Shown in pieces: positions 1 through 8,184 of a DNA stretch of 19,946 bases (position 1 is its first letter; each line of letters begins with the position of its first letter). The stretch spans positions 1 through 19,946 of the forward strand of contig DATAEK010000080.1 of the NCBI GenBank assembly GCA_036258055.1, read 5' to 3'. Below the pieces are notes generated by a model that ran no database searches, was not told the DNA's origin, and saw only the letters and a list, made by a program, of their open reading frames with translations. A program made the position numbers and the translations under genes. Origin of the DNA: DATAEK01 sp036258055 (GTDB lineage Bacteria; Acidobacteriota; Vicinamibacteria; Vicinamibacterales; 2-12-FULL-66-21).

Positions 1-2
1 AC

Positions 3-578
3 CCTTGGATCGCCAAAGCGGTGATTCTCGCCGCCAGTGTCGTAATGGTCGTGATTCGAGCACCTCACGGGCGCCGCAGTCGCGGAGTCAAGGTCGCGCG
101 GAGTTGCAAAGGTCCCCGCGAAGCGGCTTTGCTGACGCTCGTGTGGATGGGGTTCCTCGTTCCTTTGCTCTGGGTCGTGTTCCCTGTCTTTTCGTTCGCC
201 CAGCATTCGCTTCGTCCTTGGCTGTTCGGCGCTGGCGTCTTGTGCCTTGTGGCGGGCCTCTCGTGTTTCCAGCGGTCACACTCGGACCTAGGGACGTACT
301 GGTCGGTCACCCTTGAATTGCGCGAGAATCATCGACTCATAACGCAAGGGGTCTACCGCTATATCCGTCATCCAATGTACGCAGCACTCTTCCTCTACGC
401 CATCGGCCAAGCGCTCGTGGTTCCAAACTGGGTTGTAGGGGCGTCATACTTCGTAGCGTTTGGGATTCTCTTCGCGTTTCGCATCCGTGCAGCGGAAAGG
501 ATGATGCTCGAGACATTCGGCGACGAATACGCGGCTTATGTGGCAAGGACAAAGCTGCTCGTGCCCGGAATTTGGTGA
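3..578 (+). CDS. Isoprenylcysteine carboxyl methyltransferase-family membrane protein (5' end outside window)
   Basis: Membrane methyltransferase-like protein of the ICMT/phospholipid methyltransferase group; members transfer a methyl group from S-adenosylmethionine to a lipid-linked or small substrate, which I cannot name here. Counting from the GTG at 21, hydrophobic segments lie near residues 36-58, 66-83 and 119-155. The family's C-terminal SAM-binding pattern is clear: LITQGVYRYIRHPMY (106-120), followed by an RxRxxERMMLETFGDEYAAY stretch (154-173). The frame stays open to the left edge (Pro-Trp-Ile-Ala-Lys-Ala before the GTG) and the GTG has no ribosome binding site, so I think the true start is outside the window and only a few residues are missing. 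It faces lpxC convergently. Family call is firm; substrate is unknown. Confidence 0.8.
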   Translation, partial: PWIAKAVILAASVVMVVIRAPHGRRSRGVKVARSCKGPREAALLTLVWMGFLVPLLWVVFPVFSFAQHSLRPWLFGAGVLCLVAGLSCFQRSHSDLGTYWSVTLELRENHRLITQGVYRYIRHPMYAALFLYAIGQALVVPNWVVGASYFVAFGILFAFRIRAAERMMLETFGDEYAAYVARTKLLVPGIW

Positions 579-731
579 TCGGGCGTGCACTGAGCCACCA
601 CTGAGTCCGCGTACGAGACTCAAGGCCGCTTTGAGTAACGATCAACGCCGTAGTGTGGACCGATTCCCAGGGCTTCTCTTGCCGCCATGAGGGGAATCCT
701 GACGGCAGCACGGCTCTTCGCTGACAAAGAA

Positions 732-758
732 AAGAGCCGTGCGACTCGCACGGCTCTT
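732..758 (-). terminator. Intrinsic terminator of lpxC
   Basis: On the minus strand an 11-bp perfect stem (AAGAGCCGTGC / GCACGGCTCTT) with a 5-nt loop is followed by TTTTCTTT, the classic Rho-independent layout. It starts 26 nt past the lpxC stop codon. A third copy of the left arm at 708-718 could pair with the middle arm instead. The rest of the 579-784 gap shows only small inverted repeats (618-636 and 662-698), with no gene. Confidence 0.8.
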
Positions 759-784
759 CACGGATTGCAAGGAGGAGGAGGAGA

Positions 785-1699
785 TTAGTTCGCGAGTCTC
801 GCCGCCCTCGACGCAGCCGCCGGCATCGGCAGCACCGCAGGGTCCACCGGTGCTTCGACCAGCCGCCACGCATCCGGCTCCTCGAGGATCCGCGCGGCAA
901 ACGCGGTGTGAATCGCGTGGCCGCCACGGTGCGCCACGAGGTGGCCGATCACCGGGTACCCCACCAGCGACAGATCGCCGATCACGTCGAGGATCTTGTG
1001 TCGGACGAATTCATCCTCGAATCGGAGCGCGTTGTTGAGCACGCCGGTCTCGCCCAGCACGATCGCGTTGTCGAGCGAGCCGCCCAGCGCAAGACCGCGC
1101 TGCCGCAGCATCTCGACTTCTTTGAGAAAGCCGAACGTGCGTGCCGGGGCAATGTCCTCGACGAAGCTGTCTTCCGTGATCCGCATCGTCTTCGACTGAT
1201 GCCGGAGCAGCGGATGATCGAAGCTGATGCTGTAGGTGACCTTGAAGTGGTCGGACGGATAAAGCGCGATCCGCTTGTCTCCCTGCGTGAGGGAAATCGG
1301 CCGAAGCACTTTCAAGTAGCGCCGAGGCGCCTGCAGGCGCCGGACACCGGCCTCGTTCAGAATCAGATACACGAACGGCGCGGCGCTACCGTCCATGATC
1401 GGCACTTCGGAGTGATTCAGCTCGACGATGACGTTGTCGATGCCGAGGGCCGTGAGGGCCGCGAGCAGGTGCTCGACGGTCTCGACGGAAACGGCCTCTC
1501 GGGTCAGTCCGGTCTGATACTGAATGCCGCCGAGGTGCGTGACGGTCGCGGGGATTTCGAGCCCGCCAAGATCGGACCGCTGAAACCGGATCCCGAAATC
1601 GGCAGGGGCCGGCCGGAGCGACAATGTGACCTTGTTGCCGGAATGAAGCCCGATTCCGGTACAAGAAACCGATCGTCGAAGCGTACGCTGCGCGTTCAT
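785..1699 (-). CDS. lpxC: UDP-3-O-acyl-N-acetylglucosamine deacetylase LpxC
   Basis: Zinc-dependent deacetylase that carries out the committed step of lipid A synthesis, removing acetate from UDP-3-O-acyl-GlcNAc in the cytoplasm. At 304 aa it is full length for the family. Visible active-site features are the VEHLLAAL motif (Glu76, His77), the HKxxD zinc motif (His234, Lys235, Asp238) and the general-acid histidine in RGGHAIH (His261). These match E. coli Glu78/His79, His238/Asp242 and His265. The ATG at 1699 follows AGAGAGG closely and the N-terminus (QRTLRRSVSCTGIGLHSG) is canonical. It is transcribed alone: uvrA ends 245 bp upstream and a strong terminator follows. The upstream gap holds paired inverted repeats that may be regulatory. 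Its presence shows an LPS-bearing outer membrane. Confidence 0.97.
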   Translation of the reverse strand: MNAQRTLRRSVSCTGIGLHSGNKVTLSLRPAPADFGIRFQRSDLGGLEIPATVTHLGGIQYQTGLTREAVSVETVEHLLAALTALGIDNVIVELNHSEVPIMDGSAAPFVYLILNEAGVRRLQAPRRYLKVLRPISLTQGDKRIALYPSDHFKVTYSISFDHPLLRHQSKTMRITEDSFVEDIAPARTFGFLKEVEMLRQRGLALGGSLDNAIVLGETGVLNNALRFEDEFVRHKILDVIGDLSLVGYPVIGHLVAHRGGHAIHTAFAARILEEPDAWRLVEAPVDPAVLPMPAAASRAARLAN

Positions 1700-1784
1700 G
1701 ACCTCTCTAGAGACGGGGAAGCCTCACAGAGCTCAGCAAAGCGCCTGCCACTGAGAAACCACCGGCATCACATGATCTAAGACG

Positions 1785-1813
1785 TTGATTGAGAAGGCTT
1801 TCTACCTCATCAA
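1785..1813. repeat. Imperfect inverted repeat in the lpxC leader region
   Basis: TTGATtGAGaaGG at 1785-1797 can pair, with bulges, with CCTCATCAA at 1805-1813 around a short loop. It lies 86 bp before the lpxC start and could fold in a long leader RNA. No promoter that would place it in the transcript is clear, so this is only a structural note. Confidence 0.3.
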
Positions 1814-1845
1814 CAACGCCCGAGAACCAATTGGAATGACAGGTT

Positions 1846-1863
1846 TGTGGCCGGCTAACCACA
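1846..1863. promoter_or_regulatory. Candidate operator 1 upstream of lpxC (TGTGG-N8-CCACA)
   Basis: TGTGG and CCACA arms separated by 8 bp. The same arms with the same spacing recur at 1881-1898, centre to centre 35 bp away. Two identical-spacing palindromes in one 245-bp intergenic region suggest binding of a dimeric regulator. The regulator is unknown, and the pattern is not the CRP/FNR TGTGA-N6-TCACA site. Confidence 0.4.
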
Positions 1864-1880
1864 GGTGCAAGATACCGAAG

Positions 1881-1898
1881 TGTGGTAATTACACCACA
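1881..1898. promoter_or_regulatory. Candidate operator 2 upstream of lpxC (TGTGGT-N6-ACCACA)
   Basis: A second copy of the TGTGG-N8-CCACA palindrome, here with arms extended to 6 bp (TGTGGT/ACCACA). It is 182 bp upstream of the lpxC start and 47 bp past the uvrA stop codon. It could control lpxC or be part of an unrecognised promoter. I found no convincing -35/-10 pair nearby. Confidence 0.4.
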
Positions 1899-1944
1899 GT
1901 GACGAGAAGCGTGATCGATAGGCACGCGAGACTCGGGAGCAGGT

Positions 1945-4803
1945 TCAGGAGGCCGCGGCCGCCGGGGATGGCCCCAGAATCCCGGCCAGAAACTGCCCTG
2001 TGAAGGATTCTCGGCTCTTGGCCACGACTTCAGGAGTCCCCTGCGCCACCAGGCGCCCGCCAGCCTCGCCACCCTCGGGCCCGAGGTCGATCACGTAGTC
2101 GGCCGATTTGATGACGTCCAGGTTGTGCTCGATGATCACCACAGTGTTGCCCTGATCGACCAGCTTGTTCAGGACGTCCAGCAACTTGTGCGTGTCCTCG
2201 AAATGCAGCCCGGTCGTGGGCTCGTCCAGGATGTAAAGCGTGCGGCCGGTGCCGCGCCGCGATAGCTCTTTCGAGAGCTTGACCCGCTGCGCCTCACCGC
2301 CGCTGAGCGTCGTCGCCGACTGACCGAGCTCGATGTAACCCAAACCGACGTCCTGGAGCGTGCGCAGCTTGTTGGCGATCGGCGGAAAGTTCTCGAGCAG
2401 CGGCAGCGCCTGATCGACGGTGAGGTCGAGCACGTCCGCGATCGACTTCCCGCGGTACTTGATCTCCAGCGTTTCGCGGTTGTATCGCCGGCTCTTGCAC
2501 TGTTCGCAGGTGACGTAGACGTCGGGCAGGAAGTGCATCTCGATGGCGATGACCCCGTCACCCTGACAGGCCTCGCACCGTCCGCCCTTGACGTTGAATG
2601 AGAAGCGGCCGGGGCGGAACCCGCGCGCCTTCGCCTCCGGCAGCATCGCGAAGAGCTCGCGGATGAACGTGAACAGTCCGGTGTAGGTCGCCGGATTCGA
2701 TCGCGGCGTACGTCCGATCGGCGACTGATCGATCTGGATGACCTTGTCGAGCAGATCGATCCCCTCGATGCCGCTGTGCGGGCCCGGCTCGTCCGCCGCC
2801 CGGTAGAGCAGACGTGCGAGCGAGCGATAGAGGATCTCGTTCACGAGTGTCGACTTGCCCGAGCCGCTCACACCGGTCACGGTCGTCAGCACTCCCAGTG
2901 GAATCGAGACGGTCACGTCTTTCAGGTTGTTCGCGCGGGCGCCCTTGATCACGATCGCGCCGCGGGTGGCCGGGCGTCGTGAGGGCGGCGTTTGGATCGA
3001 TCGTTCCCCACGAAGATAAGCGCCGGTGAGCGAACCATTTCCGTTCTGCAGCAGACTCGCCGGCGGGCCCTGGAAGATGACGTGTCCGCCGTGCTCGCCG
3101 GCGCCGGGACCGAGGTCGATCACGTAGTCAGCTGTCCTGATCGTCTCTTCGTCGTGCTCGACCACGACGACCGTGTTGCCGAGGTCACGGAGCCTCGCGA
3201 GCGTGGACAGGAGCGCCCGGTTGTCGCGCTGATGGAGGCCGATCGACGGCTCGTCGAGGACGTAGAGCACACCCGTCAGGTTCGATCCGATCTGCGTGGC
3301 CAGCCGGATGCGCTGCCCCTCGCCGCCCGAGAGCGTCGCGGCGCTGCGGCCAAGCGTCAGGTATCCGACACCCACGTCGTTGAGGAAGTGCAACCGATCG
3401 CGGATCTCGCGCAGGATTCGGCTGGCGATCAGGCTTTCCCGATCGCTCAGCTCGAGCGAGTCGATCACGCCGACCGCCTCGGAAATCGGAAGCCCTACGT
3501 ACTCCGAGATCGTCCGGCCTTTGACCCGAACCGCGCGGCTCTGCGGCTTGAGCCGCTCGCCGCCGCACGCCGGGCACGGGCGCAACGCGCGGTACGGCTC
3601 GAGGTTCTCCTGCTCGAGCCAGGTCCCTTCCTCGTACCGGCGGCGGAGATTGGGAATCAACCCCTCGAACCCCGCGCCGAATGGATCCGCTTCCCTCGCC
3701 TTGGTCCTCTTCTTCTTCGGTTCCCCCTCAGCCTTGCGATTGGCCGTGGGCGCCCCGAAGAACAGCAGGTCGCGGATCTTCTTCGGCAGCCGGCGGAACG
3801 GCACGGTCAAGTCGATCGAAAACGTCTTGCCGAGGGTTGTCAGCGCCTCTCGCACCAGCTTGCGATCGCCTTTGGCCCAGGGCGCGATGGCGCCGTCCTG
3901 AAGCGACAGCGATTCATCCGGCACGAGACGAGCCGGATCGAAGTCGTACACAGCCCCGAGACCCTGGCATTCGGTGCACGCGCCGTGCGGCGAGTTGAAC
4001 GAGAACGCCCGCGGCGTCATCTCCGGCATGCTCACGCCGCAGTAGGTGCAGGCCAGCCGCCGCGAGAACAGGCGATCACCGCCGTCGAACGTGTTGATGA
4101 CGACGATATCGTTCGCGAGGCCCAGCGCGATCTCGACCGACTCCGCGAGCCGCCGTTCGATCCCCGGCTTCAGCACGAGCCGATCGACGACGACGTCGAT
4201 GCTGTGATTGCGGCGCCGATCGAGCTTGATGTCTTCCTCGAGCGAGCGCAGCTGGCCGTCGACGCGGACCTTGGTGAACCCGCGCGTGCGCAGCGCCGCC
4301 AGCTCTTTCTTGAATTCGCCTTTCCGGCCGCGCACCACCGGCGCCAGCACGTTCACCCGTTCTTCATTCGGCGACAGCATCACCATGTCGATGATGCGCT
4401 CGAGCGACTGGGACGAGATCTCGCGGCCACAGAGATGGCAATGCGGCACGCCGATGTTCGCGAAGAGCAGGCGCAGGTAATCGTAGATCTCGGTCACCGT
4501 GCCGACGGTCGAACGCGGGTTGGAGCCGGTGGTTTTCTGCTCGATCGCAATCGCCGGTGAAAGACCGTCGATCAGATCGACGTCCGGCTTCTCCATCTGC
4601 TCGAGAAACTGCCGGGCGTACGACGACAACGACTCGACGTAGCGCCGCTGGCCTTCCGCGTAGATCGTGTCGAAGGCGAGTGAGGACTTACCCGAACCCG
4701 ACAGCCCGGTGATCACGACCAGCTGATCGCGGGGCAGGTCGACGTCGATGTTCTTGAGGTTGTGGACGCGGGCGCCGCGGACCGCGATCCAGTCGTGGGC
4801 CAT
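1945..4803 (-). CDS. uvrA: Excinuclease ABC subunit UvrA
   Basis: Damage-recognition ATPase of nucleotide excision repair; a UvrA dimer loads UvrB at DNA lesions. The 952-aa length is normal. Both ABC modules are intact: Walker A GLSGSGKS (33-40, Lys39) and GVSGSGK (about 644-650, Lys650), two LSGGE signatures (the first at 491-495), and two Walker B segments (LYVLDEPSIGL and LYILDEPTTGL). Zinc ligands are visible as Cys252/255/276/279 and as the second finger GRCEACQGDG...CEQCKSRRYN. A lysine-rich stretch at about 357-372 (EGEPKKKRTK region) sits where the family is variable. The ATG at 4803 gives the standard HDWIAVRGARVHNLKNIDV start; no Shine-Dalgarno is obvious. It is flanked by gaps of 155 bp upstream and 245 bp downstream, so it is probably a single-gene unit. 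Confidence 0.98.
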   Translation of the reverse strand: MAHDWIAVRGARVHNLKNIDVDLPRDQLVVITGLSGSGKSSLAFDTIYAEGQRRYVESLSSYARQFLEQMEKPDVDLIDGLSPAIAIEQKTTGSNPRSTVGTVTEIYDYLRLLFANIGVPHCHLCGREISSQSLERIIDMVMLSPNEERVNVLAPVVRGRKGEFKKELAALRTRGFTKVRVDGQLRSLEEDIKLDRRRNHSIDVVVDRLVLKPGIERRLAESVEIALGLANDIVVINTFDGGDRLFSRRLACTYCGVSMPEMTPRAFSFNSPHGACTECQGLGAVYDFDPARLVPDESLSLQDGAIAPWAKGDRKLVREALTTLGKTFSIDLTVPFRRLPKKIRDLLFFGAPTANRKAEGEPKKKRTKAREADPFGAGFEGLIPNLRRRYEEGTWLEQENLEPYRALRPCPACGGERLKPQSRAVRVKGRTISEYVGLPISEAVGVIDSLELSDRESLIASRILREIRDRLHFLNDVGVGYLTLGRSAATLSGGEGQRIRLATQIGSNLTGVLYVLDEPSIGLHQRDNRALLSTLARLRDLGNTVVVVEHDEETIRTADYVIDLGPGAGEHGGHVIFQGPPASLLQNGNGSLTGAYLRGERSIQTPPSRRPATRGAIVIKGARANNLKDVTVSIPLGVLTTVTGVSGSGKSTLVNEILYRSLARLLYRAADEPGPHSGIEGIDLLDKVIQIDQSPIGRTPRSNPATYTGLFTFIRELFAMLPEAKARGFRPGRFSFNVKGGRCEACQGDGVIAIEMHFLPDVYVTCEQCKSRRYNRETLEIKYRGKSIADVLDLTVDQALPLLENFPPIANKLRTLQDVGLGYIELGQSATTLSGGEAQRVKLSKELSRRGTGRTLYILDEPTTGLHFEDTHKLLDVLNKLVDQGNTVVIIEHNLDVIKSADYVIDLGPEGGEAGGRLVAQGTPEVVAKSRESFTGQFLAGILGPSPAAAAS

Positions 4804-4886
4804 GGTTACAGCAAGGAAATACGAAGGAATCCCAAACGGTTAGCTTATCACGGGGGCGAGGGCGGGGAGGTCAGCTTTTCTCACTG

Positions 4887-4908
4887 CCGCGGGGCCCCAC
4901 CCCCGCGG
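4887..4908. repeat. Strong GC hairpin after the permease gene
   Basis: Perfect 8-bp stem CCGCGGGG / CCCCGCGG with a 6-nt loop, 51 nt past the stop of the permease gene on the minus strand. No T-tract follows on either strand, so a terminator role is possible but unproven. The rest of the 4804-4958 gap shows nothing I can name. Confidence 0.4.
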
Positions 4909-4958
4909 CTACTCGCGGCTCGCTGTGCTCGCCGCTGGATTGAGGCGACAGCCTGCTT

Positions 4959-6443
4959 TCAGGAGCGGCTCTGTCGGAGCTTGCTGTGCTGATAACCGTA
5001 CAGGAAATACAACGCCAGGCCGATCGCGAGCCACCATCCGAAGCGCCGCCAGGCAACGCTGGGAAGCCCTTGCATGATGAAGAGGCATCCCGCCGCGGAC
5101 AGCAGGCAGACCGGCCAGACGAACGGCACGCGGAACGGACGCGGCCGATCGGGATCCTTGTAGCGAAGGACGAGCACACCGATGCTGACCAGCATGAACG
5201 CGAACAGCGTGCCGATGTTCGTGAGGTCGTAGGTCTCACCGGCATCGCCCACGAGCGACCACAGCGCCACGAACACGCCCGTCAGGAGCGTCGTCATGAA
5301 CGGAATCTTGGTAACCGGGTGGACGCGCGCTGCCCATTCCGGCAGCAGGCCGTCGCGCGCCATCGCGAAGAAGATGCGCGGCTGTCCGTACTGGAAGACG
5401 AGCAGCACCGCCGACATCGACACGGCGGCGCCGAGCGCGACGATCCAGCCGACGGTGGTGAAGCCAGCCAGTTGCAGCGCCCGCGCGAGCGGATCGGCGA
5501 CCGCCAGCTCCTTGTAGGGCACCATGCCCGTCAGCACGGCGCCGACGATGACGTAGATGACGGTGCAGATGGCCAGCCCTCCGAGGATGCCGCGCGGCAG
5601 ATTGCGCTGCGGGTTCTTGGTTTCCTCGGCCGCCGTCGAGATCGCGTCGAAGCCGATGTAGGCAAAGAACACGATCGCCGCGCCCTGGTGGATCCCCGTG
5701 AAGCCGTTCGGCGAAAACGGGTGGTAGTTCTCGGCGTGGAGGTGCGTGGCGCCGACCGCGATGAACAAGCCCAGGGCGAGCAGCTTGATCACCACCATGA
5801 TGTTGTTCGCCGTCACGCTCTCGCGGGCGCCCTGCAGCAGCAGCCACGTGATCACCATGACGATCGCGAACGCCGGCACGTGGACCACGATCGGAATTCC
5901 CGCGACGTGCGGCGCCGACGTCAGCAGCCCATGAATGGCGGGATCGGAGCTCAGAAGCGCGGTCCGGTAGCCGGTCGTGAGCCAGGCCGGGAGACTGACA
6001 CCGAATCCTTTGACCAGCGTGTTGAAGTAATCGCCCCACGAGATCGCGACGGCGACGTTGCCGACGGCGTACTCGAGGATCAGATCCCAGCCGATGATCC
6101 ACGCCACCAGCTCACCCAGCGTGGCATACGAATACGCGTAGGCGCTTCCGGCCTGCGGGATCATCGACGCGAGCTCGGCGTAGCACAAGGCGGCGAGCGC
6201 ACAGGCTCCGCCGAGCAGGATGAACGAGAAGACGAGCGCCGGACCGGCGCCGTAGCGGATGACTTCCCCGTTCGGGCCAGTCTGCCCTGCCGCCGCGGTA
6301 CCGATCGCGCCGAAGATACCGGCGCCGATCACGGCGCCAATCGCCAGCATGACCAGGTCCCCCGCGCCCAGCACTCGCTTCAGCGCGTGATCGTCGCCGA
6401 CCAGCAGATCCGCAATGGGTTTTCGACTGAACAGATGGGTCAT
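4959..6443 (-). CDS. APC-family amino acid permease (CAT-like)
   Basis: Inner-membrane amino acid transporter of the APC superfamily, closest by eye to bacterial relatives of the cationic amino acid transporters. The 494-aa protein opens with the typical FSRKPIADLLVGDDHALKRVLGAGDLVMLAIGAVIGAGIFG arrangement, where GAxIGAGIF is the substrate-backbone loop in TM1. About 12 hydrophobic helices follow, including the conserved AALCYAELASMIPQAGSAYAY region (TM3) and IVFFAYIGFDAISTAAEETKNPQR (TM6 to loop). It ends in a short basic tail. The stop of the propeller gene is 52 bp upstream, so the two could be co-transcribed. Substrate (Arg/Lys or broad) cannot be fixed from the sequence. Confidence 0.9.
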   Translation of the reverse strand: MTHLFSRKPIADLLVGDDHALKRVLGAGDLVMLAIGAVIGAGIFGAIGTAAAGQTGPNGEVIRYGAGPALVFSFILLGGACALAALCYAELASMIPQAGSAYAYSYATLGELVAWIIGWDLILEYAVGNVAVAISWGDYFNTLVKGFGVSLPAWLTTGYRTALLSSDPAIHGLLTSAPHVAGIPIVVHVPAFAIVMVITWLLLQGARESVTANNIMVVIKLLALGLFIAVGATHLHAENYHPFSPNGFTGIHQGAAIVFFAYIGFDAISTAAEETKNPQRNLPRGILGGLAICTVIYVIVGAVLTGMVPYKELAVADPLARALQLAGFTTVGWIVALGAAVSMSAVLLVFQYGQPRIFFAMARDGLLPEWAARVHPVTKIPFMTTLLTGVFVALWSLVGDAGETYDLTNIGTLFAFMLVSIGVLVLRYKDPDRPRPFRVPFVWPVCLLSAAGCLFIMQGLPSVAWRRFGWWLAIGLALYFLYGYQHSKLRQSRS

Positions 6444-6495
6444 GAGGAAAGCGCCGCCAGCCTATCCGCGGCTGGCCCTGAATTCAAGTGAGGGG

Positions 6496-7515
6496 TCACC
6501 CGTAGATCAGACCGCGGATCGACACGTCGAGCCGGTAGACCGTGTCAGGCGACGCCAGCACGACGCCGCCGCCGGGATCGAAGGCGATGCCGACCACCGT
6601 CCCGCCGGACAGCAGCAACTCCGGCTCGCCGGAACCGCCCGCGCGGAGGCGATAGATGCCGCTGTCCCCCGCGAGAGCGTCCGCGACGTACAGATTGCCG
6701 TCCACGTCGAACGCCAGGCCCTGCGGCCGCCCGAACGCCGTCGAGAAGACCTCGACGTCGCCATCAAGAGAGATTCGGTAGATCGAATCGCGCGCGGAGA
6801 GCGTCGGCGCAGCGACATACAGATGCTGGTCCGGTCCGAACGCGAGGTGAAACGCTGCGACGCTTGGCGGAAGGCTGGTCACGAGCGCCGACTTGCCCCC
6901 GTGGACGCGGAGGATCGATCCGGATCGATCGCCGACGTACAGATTGCCGTCAGGCCCGAACGCGATTCCGCAGGCGACGCCCAGCTCGGTCGCAACGGTG
7001 ACGACGGATCCGTCCTTGCCAACGCGATGCACGGTGCCGTCGAATCGACTGGACACGTAGAGGCGACCGGCGGGATCGAAGGCGAGCGACGTCGGGTTCG
7101 GCAGGTTCTCCACGAGGGGCTCTCTGGCCCCGCCCGGCCGGACGACGTAGATGGCAACGGGCGCCTGCTGGCCGCGCGTCCCGCTGAACGTCACGTACAG
7201 GTTGCCTTCGGCGTCGAACGCGGGGCTGTCTACCTGATGAAGGCCGGTCGCGAGCGGTGCGCCGACGTCCAGATACGCCGTGGCTCCCAGTGCCCCACTC
7301 ACGCGGACCGGGACCCTGCCGCCGTCAAGGCCCGGAGGAACCGTGATGGACAGGAGTCGCGGCGATGCGAACGCGATGTGCGCCGTCTCGCCACCGAGCG
7401 TGACCTCGGGCAGCGGGTCGAGACTGAAATCGGCGCCGTGGATGTTGATCCGCCCACCTTCGATGGCCCAGAGCGGCTGGACCGCGGAAATGCTCGACGG
7501 CGAAACGGTGGTCAT
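6496..7515 (-). CDS. IPT/TIG domain plus NHL/SMP-30-like beta-propeller protein
   Basis: A 339-aa protein of unknown specific function. Residues 1-75 look like an IPT/TIG immunoglobulin-like fold (PLWAIEGGRINIHGADFS, then a VTLGGETAHIAFASPRLLSITVPPGL pattern). The rest repeats a propeller-blade motif of type LAFDPAGRLYVSSR-DGTVHRV, seen about five or six times (LAFDPAGRLYVSS, IAFGPDGNLYVGD, LAFGPDQHLYVAA, LAFDVDGNLYVAD, IAFDPGGGVVLAS). This is typical of NHL or gluconolactonase/SMP-30 propellers. I see no signal peptide, unusual for a fold that is often exported. Possible roles are a sugar-lactone hydrolase or a binding scaffold; I see nothing that decides. The 7516-7605 gap upstream contains the end of the HNH gene's hairpin. 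Confidence 0.75.
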   Translation of the reverse strand: MTTVSPSSISAVQPLWAIEGGRINIHGADFSLDPLPEVTLGGETAHIAFASPRLLSITVPPGLDGGRVPVRVSGALGATAYLDVGAPLATGLHQVDSPAFDAEGNLYVTFSGTRGQQAPVAIYVVRPGGAREPLVENLPNPTSLAFDPAGRLYVSSRFDGTVHRVGKDGSVVTVATELGVACGIAFGPDGNLYVGDRSGSILRVHGGKSALVTSLPPSVAAFHLAFGPDQHLYVAAPTLSARDSIYRISLDGDVEVFSTAFGRPQGLAFDVDGNLYVADALAGDSGIYRLRAGGSGEPELLLSGGTVVGIAFDPGGGVVLASPDTVYRLDVSIRGLIYG

Positions 7516-7593
7516 GCGGCGATGGTAGTGCGGACGGACAGGAAGGGCAGCTGCAATTTCAACGGGCGCGCAGGGCCCGCCGGCGGGACGAGA

Positions 7594-7620
7594 CTCGACG
7601 AGACGTCAGGTCTCGTCGAG
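7594..7620 (-). terminator. Hairpin spanning the HNH gene stop codon
   Basis: Perfect 11-bp stem CTCGACGAGAC / GTCTCGTCGAG with a 5-nt loop (7605-7609) that contains the TGA stop (7606-7608). No T-tract follows on the minus strand, so this may be a Rho-independent-like or mRNA-protecting structure rather than a textbook terminator. Confidence 0.5.
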
Positions 7621-8139
7621 CTCCATGTTCCAGTAGAAGTAATCGCGCCAGCTGTCCGGGGCGTTCTTGAGGCCCACGGTAATCCTGATGGCCGGCGCCC
7701 GTTCAGGACGTTTGGGCGCCCGAATCAGGTGCATGCGGGCTTCGGCGGGGGTGCGCCCACCCTTCTTCCGGTTGCAGCTGATGCAGCACGTGACGATGTT
7801 CTCCCAGTCCTTCCGGCCGCCCTGGGCGACCGGCACCACATGATCGAACGTCAGATCAGCGGTCGGGAAGACTTCCCCGCAGTACTGGCACGAGTGGTCG
7901 TCCCGGGCATAGATGTTCGCGCGCGAAAACGGGACGTAGTCGATGTGCCGTTTAATCTTGATGTAACGCAGCAGGCGAATGACCGAGGGGAGCTTGAAAC
8001 TGAAGGAGACCGACCGGACCTCCCGGTCGTACACAGAGATGACCTCGACCTTCCCCTGGCACCAAAGGGTGATGGCTTTCTGCCAGTGGACGACCTTCAG
8101 CGGCTCGTACGTGGCGTTGAGCAGGAGAGTCTGCTCCAT
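7606..8139 (-). CDS. HNH endonuclease family protein
   Basis: A 177-aa protein with a C-terminal HNH domain. The N-terminal MEQTLLLNATYEPLKVVHWQKAITLW segment is shared by a widespread family of small HNH proteins whose cellular role is not established. The nuclease part shows CQYCG (Cys84/Cys87), LTFDHVVP (His100), WENIVTCC (Asn114) and CxxCNRKKGGRTP (Cys119/Cys122), giving the ββα-metal site and a structural zinc site. I chose the ATG at 8139. A longer frame begins at a TTG at 8184, but that TTG is the first base triplet of a near-perfect TTGACA -35 box, so the longer start would lie in the promoter. Divergent from the lipoprotein gene at 8287. Confidence 0.88.
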   Translation of the reverse strand: MEQTLLLNATYEPLKVVHWQKAITLWCQGKVEVISVYDREVRSVSFSFKLPSVIRLLRYIKIKRHIDYVPFSRANIYARDDHSCQYCGEVFPTADLTFDHVVPVAQGGRKDWENIVTCCISCNRKKGGRTPAEARMHLIRAPKRPERAPAIRITVGLKNAPDSWRDYFYWNMELDET

Positions 8140-8154
8140 AAAAAGCTGAAGTTT

Positions 8155-8184
8155 ATTGTGCCCGATGCCGCGGCGTTGTGTCAA
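8155..8184 (-). promoter_or_regulatory. Sigma-70-type promoter of the HNH gene
   Basis: Minus strand: TTGACA (8184-8179), 18-bp spacer, CACAAT (8160-8155). The expected transcription start lies about 7 nt further, leaving a leader of only about 10 nt before the ATG at 8139. No Shine-Dalgarno is visible in it. Confidence 0.65.

Noticed and set aside
908..1780. 290-aa plus-strand frame opposite lpxC
   Set aside because: Antisense shadow of a certain gene; low-complexity charged composition and no domain.
1846..1898. CRP/FNR binding sites
   Set aside because: Arms are TGTGG/CCACA with 8-bp spacing, not TGTGA-N6-TCACA or TTGAT-N4-ATCAA.
2992..4560. 522-aa plus-strand frame opposite uvrA
   Set aside because: Antisense to uvrA; Arg/Asp/His-rich product typical of high-GC shadows.
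4986..6491. 501-aa plus-strand frame opposite the permease
   Set aside because: Shadow of a well-supported membrane protein gene; product has no hydrophobic or domain structure.
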